Origin: Adlercreutzia agrestimuris
GTDB lineage: Bacteria > Actinomycetota > Coriobacteriia > Coriobacteriales > Eggerthellaceae
Length of the DNA: 64,000 nucleotides
Direction of reading: 5' to 3'
NCBI RefSeq assembly: GCF_943193125.1
Contig: NZ_CALPCX010000001.1
Span: forward strand, 620,001-684,000
The first letter of the stretch is position 1. Each line of letters begins with the position of its first letter. The position numbers and the translations under genes were made by a program. The notes below the pieces were generated by a model. That model had not been told where the DNA came from. It saw nothing but the letters and a program-made list of their open reading frames with translations, and ran no database searches. Of the stretch, positions 24,834 through 32,692 are shown one piece after another.

Positions 24834-25895
24834 ATGAAAAGAAAAGCATGGGGGGCACTATTTGTGTCGGTGCTCATTTCGGGTGCACTCGTTGGGTTGC
24901 CCGGGTGCAGCTCAAGTTCTGAAACAGCACATCTTGCTCAAACCGGAGCAAGCCAGGAATCGCCGAAAACGAGCATCAGCAAGACAGAACTGGCCAGTCT
25001 GATTGAAGAGGCAAAAAAAGTAAAGACAGAAAACTATACACCCGAATCAATCCAGGAACTGACGAGTGCCCTTAATGAGGCAAAAGAAGTAAGTGTGAGC
25101 AAAGAGGTAACGCAAGAGCAAGTAGATGAGGCAGCAGCAAACTTGCAAAAGGCCCTTGAAGGTATCGTTTTGGCAGAACCCGATATGACAGAATTGTCTG
25201 CCTTGCTTGATGAAGCGAAGGCAATTGATACGTCGCTTTATAAAGAGGGTGTTGATAAACTCGAAGAAAGAATTGAGTCGGCGCAAGAAACGCTTGATTC
25301 TGAAAGCCCAACCGTTACAGAAGTAGAACAGAAAACAACCTGGCTTCAAAATGCAATTGATGAGCTTGTTATGAAAGAGCAGCCGGTGCGCATTTCTGGA
25401 AGTGGCGACGACATGATTGAGATTCCTTCGTCAACCTTGTCTTTGCTAACCATAACCTACACTGGCCCTTCAAACTTTGTCGTTAAGTCTTTGACCGAGT
25501 CTCTGGATTCAATTGACCTTATAGTGAACACTATCGGCGACTATCACGGCACGCAGCTTATGCTGACAAAGAACAACAAGAACCCGTATTACCTTGAAAT
25601 TAATTCAAGCGGAAACTGGGATATTGATTTTCAGCCAATTGAATCGGCATCTTTTATCGAAAATGGTGCAACGTTAAGCGGAGATGACGTGGTGTTTTTG
25701 CCGCCACAAGACGCAAAGAAGCTCAATATCACCTATTCTGGCGAACACAATTTTGTTGTGCGAGGAGTTTCGCTTTCAACAGGTAGAATTGATTTGCTGG
25801 TAAATGAAATTGGGTCGTATTCGGGCAGCGTGCCGAACAAATCATATGCAATGCTGCTTGTTGAATCTTCTGGCGACTGGTCGGTGTCGTGGTAG
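24834..25895 (+). CDS. Surface lipoprotein with two FIVAR domains and two C-terminal repeats
   Basis: The ATG at 24834 follows GGGGAAGG. The 353 residues begin with a lipoprotein signal (KRKAWGALFVSVLISGALVGLPGC), so the mature N-terminal Cys should be lipid-anchored outside. Two helical FIVAR-type domains follow (about 48-115 and 118-185, with NYTPESIQELTSALNEAKEV and QVDEAAANLQKALEGI), known from Gram-positive surface proteins and glycosidases as binding or spacer modules. The C-terminal 160 residues contain two related β-rich repeats that each have ITYTG/ITYSG, NFVV and an SSGDWSV/SSGNWDI end. No catalytic domain is seen. A wall- or glycan-binding function is an inference. Confidence 0.75.
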   Translation: MKRKAWGALFVSVLISGALVGLPGCSSSSETAHLAQTGASQESPKTSISKTELASLIEEAKKVKTENYTPESIQELTSALNEAKEVSVSKEVTQEQVDEAAANLQKALEGIVLAEPDMTELSALLDEAKAIDTSLYKEGVDKLEERIESAQETLDSESPTVTEVEQKTTWLQNAIDELVMKEQPVRISGSGDDMIEIPSSTLSLLTITYTGPSNFVVKSLTESLDSIDLIVNTIGDYHGTQLMLTKNNKNPYYLEINSSGNWDIDFQPIESASFIENGATLSGDDVVFLPPQDAKKLNITYSGEHNFVVRGVSLSTGRIDLLVNEIGSYSGSVPNKSYAMLLVESSGDWSVSW

Positions 25896-25920
25896 GAATA
25901 GCCGCGGGGGATAAGGAAGA

Positions 25921-25963
25921 AAACCTGCAATAAAAAAGCAGCCTTCGGGCTGCTTTCAGGTTT
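25921..25963. terminator. Bidirectional terminator between lipoprotein gene and tRNA-Leu
   Basis: AAAGCAGCC-ttcg-GGCTGCTTT (25935-25956) has a stable tetraloop. On the minus strand it is followed by six T residues (25937-25932), ideal for the tRNA; on the plus strand TTT and CAGGTTT follow. An outer AAACCTG/CAGGTTT pair extends the stem. Confidence 0.85.
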
Positions 25964-25998
25964 ATTGTGAGCGGCATATGAGCCAAAGAGCTTATAAA

Positions 25999-26082
25999 TG
26001 GTGCCCGGGGCGGGATTTGAACCCGCACACCTTGCGGCATCGGTTTTTGAGACCGACGTGTCTGCCGTTCCACCACCCGGGC
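25999..26082 (-). tRNA. tRNA-Leu(CAA)
   Basis: On the minus strand the gene starts GCCCGGG and ends CCCGGGC-A-CCA, with the CCA encoded. The anticodon stem TCGGT/ACCGA encloses the loop CTCAAAA, giving anticodon CAA (26049-26047), which reads UUG leucine codons. The long variable arm and the GGTTCAAATCC T-loop are present. Length 84 bases with CCA. A bidirectional terminator follows it. Confidence 0.95.
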
Positions 26083-26412
26083 GCAAATGAGAAGTATAGC
26101 GGATAGAAGGGGCTACGTCGAGAAGAAAGTTACAAGAAACTAAATTGTGACGTGAAACACTATAAAAAGACGATAAATAGCAGTAAACTAGTAATATATG
26201 ATAGAAGAACTAATAAATAGATAGATAGAGCATGCAATAAGATAGAGTCATCAGGAATAAAACAAAATGATGACCGAATTAGCATTCATTACTAAGAGGT
26301 TTCATAATGGTTTATTAGGGAGCGTCTATCGTAAGGGAGCTATTAAGCTCGTTTTTGAAAAACCGCTCCAACATCCATTACACATCGCAGCTAAAAATTG
26401 TAGGTGATCCCT
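26083..26412. other. AT-rich non-coding region upstream of the dipeptidase
   Basis: No gene is visible. The stretch has simple ATAGATAGATAGA-like sequence near 26215 and is far richer in A/T than its surroundings. A small hairpin GAGCT-atta-AGCTC (26337-26350) followed by GTTTTT could act as a weak leader terminator before the dipeptidase gene. The tRNA promoter should lie near 26090-26130 on the minus strand. Confidence 0.35.
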
Positions 26413-27816
26413 ATGCAGCAAACAGAACTAACTGCCAAAATTGACGAATACCTCAACAAGAACTGGGATTCAATTGTTGATGATATTCGCACGTTGGTTG
26501 AAATTCCCAGTTTTGAAGAACCCGAACTGGCATCTCCCGGTCAGCCTTTTGGACCAGGACCGGCAGCAGCTCTTGATAAGGCTTTGAGTATTGCTTCAGA
26601 TATGGGTTTTGAAGCAACAAACGTTGATGGCTTTATAGGATATGCTGATTTTCCTGGTAAGAGTGAGACTCAAATTGGCATAATTGGCCACATGGACGTA
26701 GTCCCCGCAGGACCAGGTTGGACATTTCCACCATTTGAGGTAACTGAAAAAGATGGATATCTCATTGGTCGTGGCACGCTCGATGACAAAGGCCCAGTTG
26801 TCATTGCAATGCACGCCATGAAATTCTGGAAAGACCAGGGCGAAGAGCTACCTTATACCATCCGATTCTTGTTTGGCGCAAACGAAGAGACCGATCTTCG
26901 CGACGTTGAATATTATCGCGAACGATATGCTGATCCAGCTTTTTTGTTTACGCCTGATGCAGAATTCCCCGTTTGTTATGGCGAAAAAGGTGGTTACAAC
27001 GGCACCATCACTTCAGAGCCAATGCCCGATCGCGTGGTCATTGAAATGATTGGCGGAGCCGCCACCAATGCAGTTCCCGGTGAGGCTGAAGCAACTATTC
27101 TGATCAATACTGATGACCTGAAGAGCACCGATAAAGTCGCAGTAGAACGTATTGATGAAGATCGCGTTCGACTTTTCGCAACAGGAAAAAGCGCGCATGC
27201 GTCTATGCCTGAAACGGGTGTAAATGCTATAGCGCTCATTATTGACTACCTATTAGAAAACAACATTGGTACGAAAAAAGAGCAAGACTGGTTTAAGTTT
27301 GAGAAGGCTTTGCTTGATAACACTGATGGTAGCGGGGTAGGTCTTAAGACCGCAGACAAGGATTTTGGTCCGCTGACCATTATTGGTGGTACGGTGGCAA
27401 CCGAAAATGATTGCTTTGTTCAAACGGTAGATAGTCGTTATCCTACTTCAATCACGGGTGAAGAAATCCAGGCTATTTTAAGCGAGCAGGCGGACAAGGT
27501 GGGCGCCAGTGTGGAAAACACTATGCTGCTGCCACCGTTTTTAGTTTCTCCTGATAGCCCGGTTATTCAGGCGTTATTGAGTGCTTATAACGAAGCAACG
27601 GGTCAAAATGCAAAGCCGTTTACTATTGGCGGTGGCACGTATGCACGTGAATTCACTTCTGGAGCAAGTTTTGGACCTGAAATGCCTTGGATTGAAATGC
27701 CTGAATGGGTTGGTGGTATGCATGGTCCTGATGAGGGCATAAGCGAGGATCTCCTCAAGGAAGCATTCCGCATTTATGTTCTCACGCTTGATAAACTCAT
27801 GAAGCTTGATCTGTAA
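26413..27816 (+). CDS. pepV: M20-family dipeptidase, PepV-like
   Basis: The start ATG at 26413 follows GTAGGTGAT; an in-frame GTG nine bases earlier is less likely. The 467 residues show the dinuclear zinc site of M20A peptidases: IIGHMDVVPAGPGW, GRGTLDDKGPVVIAMHA, GANEETDLRDVEYY with the catalytic Glu pair, FTPDAEFPVCYGEKGG, and a late MHGPDEG with the last His ligand. The internal lid domain carries the ATGKSAHASMPETGVNA segment. PepV enzymes remove N-terminal residues from dipeptides, including β-Ala and D-Ala substrates, in the cytoplasm. Length fits PepV (about 470). A strong terminator follows. It would supply amino acids to this probably peptide- and arginine-using cell. Confidence 0.88.
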   Translation: MQQTELTAKIDEYLNKNWDSIVDDIRTLVEIPSFEEPELASPGQPFGPGPAAALDKALSIASDMGFEATNVDGFIGYADFPGKSETQIGIIGHMDVVPAGPGWTFPPFEVTEKDGYLIGRGTLDDKGPVVIAMHAMKFWKDQGEELPYTIRFLFGANEETDLRDVEYYRERYADPAFLFTPDAEFPVCYGEKGGYNGTITSEPMPDRVVIEMIGGAATNAVPGEAEATILINTDDLKSTDKVAVERIDEDRVRLFATGKSAHASMPETGVNAIALIIDYLLENNIGTKKEQDWFKFEKALLDNTDGSGVGLKTADKDFGPLTIIGGTVATENDCFVQTVDSRYPTSITGEEIQAILSEQADKVGASVENTMLLPPFLVSPDSPVIQALLSAYNEATGQNAKPFTIGGGTYAREFTSGASFGPEMPWIEMPEWVGGMHGPDEGISEDLLKEAFRIYVLTLDKLMKLDL

Positions 27817-27869
27817 GCTGTCTATTCGCGGTGTGGCGTGCTACCCCCGCACGCTTGCATAACGCACGA

Positions 27870-27906
27870 CGCCCCGATGCCCTATGCCATCGGGGCGTAC
27901 TTTTTT
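27870..27906 (+). terminator. Terminator of the dipeptidase gene
   Basis: CGCCCCGATG (27870-27879) pairs perfectly with 27888-27897, and TTTTTT follows at 27901-27906. Confidence 0.92.
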
Positions 27907-28104
27907 GTGAGGGAATTATCAATGCCCCAAATGTGACAGATGAAGCATAAAATCGCGAAATGTTTACCCGTATCCCGTTGAAGAAAACCGCGTTATAGGG
28001 TTAAATAGTGCCTTACGAGCAAAGATTGTATTTCGCCGCATGCCTACGCCGTCATCTGCAGAGACGCCAGATCTGCTTTTTCTGCGACATGGTCAGGCAT
28101 ATCG

Positions 28105-28110
28105 TATAAT
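28105..28110 (+). promoter_or_regulatory. -10 element for the response regulator gene
   Basis: A perfect TATAAT lies 59 bases before the ATG at 28169. The -35 region has no clear match, which would fit an activated promoter. The 200 bases between the dipeptidase terminator and this site hold no gene. Confidence 0.5.
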
Positions 28111-28168
28111 CTTTCTGTAGGATTTGAGAGACAGACATTTAAAACACGTCATGCGTGAGGAGGTTTTC

Positions 28169-28882
28169 ATGTTGAAAGCAATTATCGTCGACGACGAGGC
28201 TCCTGCACGTTCCGAACTTCGATTTCTTCTTGATGAAGTAGGTCAAACTGAGGTGGTTGCTGAGGCGGCAAGCGTGCGCGAGGCTATTGAAAAGCTCAAG
28301 GAATATCCTTGCGACGTAATGTTTTTGGACGTCAATATGCCTGAGGCTACGGGCCTACAACTTGCAGATGCTATGCAGCACCTTAAGTTTCCGCCAGCTG
28401 TTGTGTTTGTAACCGCTTATAGCGAACATGCCTTGGACGCTTTTAAGGTTAATGCAATTGACTATCTGGTGAAACCAGTTGAGACTGAGCGTTTGGCGCA
28501 AGCCATCGCACGCGTTCGTGAACATGTAGCGCTTCATGTTCAGGCACAAAAGTCTGAGCGTATTCCGGTTGAAAAAGGCGGCAAGAAAATTTTGATCGGC
28601 ATTGACAAGATTCGCTTTGTCATGGCGCGTGATGATTATGCTTACCTGCAGACTGATACAGACAGGTATTTCTCAACAGTAAGTCTTGCTCAGCTAGAAA
28701 AGCGTCTTGACGGACATGGATTCTTCCGTGTTCATCGTGGCTACTTGGTCAATCTTTCCATGGTGGAAGAGATTGAATCTGTGTCTGGTGGCACGCTGCT
28801 ATTGACGCTCAATGGTGTTGAAGAGAAGATTCCGGTATCACGTCGCCGTGTGTCAGCTCTGAAAAAAGCTTTGGGCTTGTAG
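28169..28882 (+). CDS. LytTR-family response regulator
   Basis: The start at 28169 follows GTGAGGAGG; an in-frame upstream extension lacks a ribosome site. Residues 1-120 form a receiver domain with the acidic pair D8/D9, the phosphoacceptor D54 in MFLDVNMP, and the conserved Lys in YLVKPVE. Residues 135-237 are a LytTR DNA-binding domain (IRFVMARDDYAYLQT, FFRVHRGYLVNLSMVEEI, PVSRRRVSALKKALG). The partner kinase is encoded downstream, but it is a classical hybrid HisKA kinase rather than the LytS-type kinase that usually pairs with LytTR regulators. LytTR proteins often control surface, transport or carbon-starvation genes. A 32-base-pair hairpin separates the two genes. Confidence 0.93.
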   Translation: MLKAIIVDDEAPARSELRFLLDEVGQTEVVAEAASVREAIEKLKEYPCDVMFLDVNMPEATGLQLADAMQHLKFPPAVVFVTAYSEHALDAFKVNAIDYLVKPVETERLAQAIARVREHVALHVQAQKSERIPVEKGGKKILIGIDKIRFVMARDDYAYLQTDTDRYFSTVSLAQLEKRLDGHGFFRVHRGYLVNLSMVEEIESVSGGTLLLTLNGVEEKIPVSRRRVSALKKALGL

Positions 28883-28885
28883 AAT

Positions 28886-28960
28886 ATCTTGTTTCATCAC
28901 TTAATTAGAAGGGCGCCTCAAGCGATGGGGTGCCCTTCTAATTAAGTGATGAAACAAGAT
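28886..28960. repeat. Very long hairpin (32 bp stem) between regulator and kinase genes
   Basis: 28886-28917 is complementary to 28929-28960 at all 32 positions with one G·T wobble, around an 11-base loop. It begins four bases after the regulator's stop and ends 27 bases before the kinase start. There is no T-run on either side, so it is not a standard terminator. It could cap the 3' end of the regulator mRNA, serve as an RNase III site, or be a small palindromic element. Confidence 0.85.
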
Positions 28961-28987
28961 CCTGCGAGCTCGAGAAGGGGATAGAGC

Positions 28988-31195
28988 TTGACCTTTAAGA
29001 AATACACCATTGTCTTTGCCCTACCACTTGCATTTGTGGCACTAGCTGTTGCTGTTTATATTGGACAGCTTTCTTCGGTGGTTAACGACAACCTTATGAC
29101 TTCGGTTGATGAGATATCTCGTCATGATGTGCAAACTATTGAAGGTTCACTTGAAGATACCTACGATCGTCTTGATGCTGTGGTGGAGCGTTTGGATGTA
29201 TATGATGTCGAAAGCATTTCGCAGCTCCAAGAACAGCTCAACCTTGAAACCGCCTCTTCTCCTACGTTCAACGCGATCTACTTGCTTGAGAGAGGCGGAA
29301 CGCTCATAAGCTCAACATATGTGCAATTTGGGCCGGAAGAGCAAAACTACGACCAGATCGTGCGGGATCACGGCAAACAGTTCGCTATTCTCTATGATGA
29401 CGTCAATGGCGAACTAGAGACTACAAAAGAGTCGCTGATATATGGCGTTCGCCTTGATGAGAGCGTTGTTGTTGACGGGTATGAGTTTGTGGCTATTCTT
29501 GGCAGAACCGATTTATCAACGATCAGAAATCAGCTACTCATTGAGAGTTTTGACGGTCGGGGCGTCTCGAGTGTGGTTAACGAAAAGGGCTACTATATTG
29601 TGAGTGCTTCGCCAGCCACGGACCTGGCAGGGCGAGATAATCTTTATGCCATGCTTGAAGAAGGCATATTAGAAGAAGGCGTGACCATTCAAGACGTCCG
29701 CCAGAACATTTCCGAAGGAAAAAGCTTTACGATCAATTGCGTCAATGCGGCGGGCGAAGAGCTGGTTATGAGTTTTGCGCCTGTTGAAGGTACGAATTGG
29801 TCGTTTATTATGACCGTGCCAGCAGCTGTTTTCCAAGAGCGCTTCGCGCCGTTTATTGCTATGACGGTGGGCATGCTTGCAGCGGTTTTGGTGATGGTTG
29901 CTGTAATGCTCGTGCTTTTGTATCGCTCAATGAAACAATCAGTCTTGGCAAACGCGCAGGCAGTTGCGCGTGCGGAATTTCTCTCCAATATGAGCCATGA
30001 GATTCGTACTCCGCTTAATGGCATTGTGGGGCTCAACCATCTCATGGAGCGCCATATTGACGATACGGAAGCTATGGCTGGTTATGTTAAAAAACTCGAT
30101 AAGACCGCGCATTACTTACTTTCGTTAGTAAATGACATCTTGGATGTGTCGAAGTTGCAGGCGGGTAAGATTGACCTGGTCGACGAGCCATTTAACTTTA
30201 ATCTGCTCATTGAGAATCTCTGTCTTATGGAGCGCGAACCACTTAACGAGAAGCGGATTAACTTTAAACGAGATATTGAGGGGATCAAAAATCCGCATCT
30301 TATTGGAGATGAAGTTCGGATTGCTCAAGTGCTCATGAATGTGCTTTCAAATGCTATTAAATTCACGCCCGAAGAAGGGTATATCACTTTGCGAGCATCG
30401 CAGGCAATATCGGCTGATGGGACACGCTCAATTGTGACGGTTAGTATTGCCGACACGGGGTGCGGCATGTCTCCTGAGTTCCAGAAGCATATTTTTGATT
30501 CGTTTACGCAAGAGCGAAACAAAAATAGTGAGAGTCAAAAGGGTACAGGATTGGGCATGTCTATCAGTCATCTGCTCATGGAGTCAATGGGCGGCAGCAT
30601 TAGCGTAGAGAGCGATCTTGGAAGCGGAAGTTGCTTTACTATTATGTTCAATCTCGACATTGACCAGTCGCCTTCTGAAAAAGAAGACACTGATAACACC
30701 GCAGAGGTACAAGGTGAAAGTGCTTGTGCAAATATGCAAGCGCCAAACCAAGAAAAAGATACTCAAGCTTGCTGCCCTTGTACGGTACTGGTTGCAGAAG
30801 ACAATGAGCTCAATGCTGAAATTATCACAAGTATTTTGGGCGAAGAAGGATACCAGACACTAGTAGCTTCAAACGGCAAAGAAGCACTTGAATTATTTGC
30901 CGCGTCACCTGAAAACTCAATTGATATTATCTTGATGGACGCGCAAATGCCTGTCATGGATGGCTTTGAGAGCGCGCAAGCAATTCGCGGATTACCGCGA
31001 CAAGATGCTCAGACCGTTCGTATTTTTGCCTGCACGGCGTCAACATTTGCTGAGGACAAAGAACGTGCTTTGCAATGCGGGATGGATGACTTTTTAGCCA
31101 AACCGCTTGAAGTTGACATTGCCCTGAAAAAACTTCAGGCTGTTCGAAATGAAAAACAAGGGGGCGAAGGCCATGGAGAGAGCACGGCGCAATAA
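28988..31195 (+). CDS. Hybrid sensor histidine kinase with extracytoplasmic sensor
   Basis: Translation starts at a TTG (28988) after AAGGGG. Residues 7-27 and 288-312 are membrane spans that enclose a ~260-residue extracytoplasmic sensor domain, which looks like a dCache/PAS-like domain. The HisKA domain has FLSNMSHEIRTPLNG with the phospho-acceptor H337. HATPase_c follows with VLMNVLSNAIKF (N box), DTGCGM and GTGLGMSIS (G boxes). After a linker rich in acidic residues, a receiver domain (about 595-725) has VLVAEDNELNAEI and ILMDAQMPVMDG. A separate Hpt protein is not seen, so phosphoryl flow to the LytTR regulator needs another step or a direct route. It overlaps the following solute-binding protein gene. 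Confidence 0.93.
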   Translation: MTFKKYTIVFALPLAFVALAVAVYIGQLSSVVNDNLMTSVDEISRHDVQTIEGSLEDTYDRLDAVVERLDVYDVESISQLQEQLNLETASSPTFNAIYLLERGGTLISSTYVQFGPEEQNYDQIVRDHGKQFAILYDDVNGELETTKESLIYGVRLDESVVVDGYEFVAILGRTDLSTIRNQLLIESFDGRGVSSVVNEKGYYIVSASPATDLAGRDNLYAMLEEGILEEGVTIQDVRQNISEGKSFTINCVNAAGEELVMSFAPVEGTNWSFIMTVPAAVFQERFAPFIAMTVGMLAAVLVMVAVMLVLLYRSMKQSVLANAQAVARAEFLSNMSHEIRTPLNGIVGLNHLMERHIDDTEAMAGYVKKLDKTAHYLLSLVNDILDVSKLQAGKIDLVDEPFNFNLLIENLCLMEREPLNEKRINFKRDIEGIKNPHLIGDEVRIAQVLMNVLSNAIKFTPEEGYITLRASQAISADGTRSIVTVSIADTGCGMSPEFQKHIFDSFTQERNKNSESQKGTGLGMSISHLLMESMGGSISVESDLGSGSCFTIMFNLDIDQSPSEKEDTDNTAEVQGESACANMQAPNQEKDTQACCPCTVLVAEDNELNAEIITSILGEEGYQTLVASNGKEALELFAASPENSIDIILMDAQMPVMDGFESAQAIRGLPRQDAQTVRIFACTASTFAEDKERALQCGMDDFLAKPLEVDIALKKLQAVRNEKQGGEGHGESTAQ

Positions 31196-32564
31196 ACGCG
31201 AAGGAATGTCTCTTGCATATACTAAAAATGGTTTCGGTACGCGTTTGCGCATAATGAGTGCTTTTCTGGTTGTTGCGCTTGTGGCTGCGCTTGCGGCTTG
31301 CGTAGGATGTGCGCAGACATCATCTTCGCAAGACGAAGGAATGACTCTTATTATTAAAGTTCCCGACACGAAACATTCGGCAATTTGTGATGGCACTATT
31401 ACTACTATTGACCAGGTTATACAACGTATGGCTGATGCTTATATGGCGGAGCATCCTGAGAAAAACGTTACCATTGAAGTCAAGACATTTGAGCAAGACG
31501 GCTATGAGTCCAATATCGTTGAGTGCTATGACAGTGAGGACGCTGTTGATATTCTCTACGCCGACTACTTTAATATGACCACGTTCATTCATGATGGTCG
31601 GGTTGTGCCGTTAGATGACATTGTCACCGATGACATTCGCGAAGACATTTATGACTACTTATGGGAAGAGTCAACCTTTGATGGTCGGGTGTATGCTATG
31701 CCTTATCTGACAAGGCAAAACGTTTTGACTTACAACAAGGATTTGTTTAATCAAGCAGGGTTGGAAGAGTATGTTTCTATAAACGAAATTCAGTCATGGT
31801 CTCACGATGAATGGGATTATGTATTAGACACGCTTGCAGAGAACCTTCCTGAAGAAGTCTATCCCATGATGATGTATGCAAATTCTGACCAGGGAGACAC
31901 CCATATCATGGCACTGTTGGGGAGTCGAGGATCTTCGATCTATGACGAAACAGGGCACATGATTTTGACGGAACCTGAAGGTGTGGCAGGGCTGGAAGAA
32001 ATTCGTCAGGGAGTTGGTCGTGGATGGTTCCCGCCCCATGCGCAAAACCTTGATATCAATGATTGCTCAAGTTTGTTTAAACAAGGTCAGCTTGCAATCT
32101 ATTTTCTCAATAATGTTTCGTATGAGCGCTATGGGTCATCTGTTGGGTTGGTTAATTTCCCGGGCGAAGATGGCGGTATTGCCACCACATTTACCTCAGG
32201 GTTTGAGGTTTTTGACAACGGAGATCCTGAGCGTGTGGCTGCTGCGAAGGATTTCTTGTCGTATGTTTATAGCAGCCCGGAGTTGATGTCCTATGCAGCG
32301 GGGGCGTTGCCTGCGTCGCAATCAATCGCACAAGAATATCGTTACGAAATTCAGGGATTTGACATGTTTGAGGATAACTATGTCAATGTGATTAATATCT
32401 TTGGCGATAACCCCGATATACGTGGCATTCGCGAACATTTCCACGTAGTCATTGCGGACTTGCTTGCAGGTAAGATCACTGCCGAGGAGGCGGCGCAGAC
32501 GCTTGACGAAACGTGCAATGCGATTATTGACGAGGGCTATGCAACGTCTCAGCTGCACGAATAA
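31173..32564 (+). CDS. Extracellular solute-binding lipoprotein (ABC sugar type)
   Basis: The ATG at 31173 lies inside the end of the kinase gene and follows GAAGG; ATGs at 31149 and 31206 are alternatives. After a basic start, a hydrophobic segment (IMSAFLVVALVAALAAC) ends in an LAAC lipobox, so the protein is probably lipid-anchored outside. The mature part resembles family 1 solute-binding proteins: ADAYMAEHPEKNVTIEV, DAVDILYADYFNMTTFI, GRVYAMPYLTRQNVLTYNKDLF, and a late AAKDFLSYVYSSPELM. No permease or ATPase gene is beside it. Its overlap with the histidine kinase suggests it presents a ligand to the kinase sensor domain, as in other three-part sensory systems. Confidence 0.82.
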   Translation: MERARRNKREGMSLAYTKNGFGTRLRIMSAFLVVALVAALAACVGCAQTSSSQDEGMTLIIKVPDTKHSAICDGTITTIDQVIQRMADAYMAEHPEKNVTIEVKTFEQDGYESNIVECYDSEDAVDILYADYFNMTTFIHDGRVVPLDDIVTDDIREDIYDYLWEESTFDGRVYAMPYLTRQNVLTYNKDLFNQAGLEEYVSINEIQSWSHDEWDYVLDTLAENLPEEVYPMMMYANSDQGDTHIMALLGSRGSSIYDETGHMILTEPEGVAGLEEIRQGVGRGWFPPHAQNLDINDCSSLFKQGQLAIYFLNNVSYERYGSSVGLVNFPGEDGGIATTFTSGFEVFDNGDPERVAAAKDFLSYVYSSPELMSYAAGALPASQSIAQEYRYEIQGFDMFEDNYVNVINIFGDNPDIRGIREHFHVVIADLLAGKITAEEAAQTLDETCNAIIDEGYATSQLHE

Positions 32565-32692
32565 GCTTCCATTCACAACTTAACCATACAAAGCACTGTG
32601 TCAACAGTTGCTTTTGGTGTGGTTTGCTAGAATAGCACTATTGCATGCACCGTAAGGTGCGAGGAGTCCCACGGTAACGAAAGAAGGATGCC

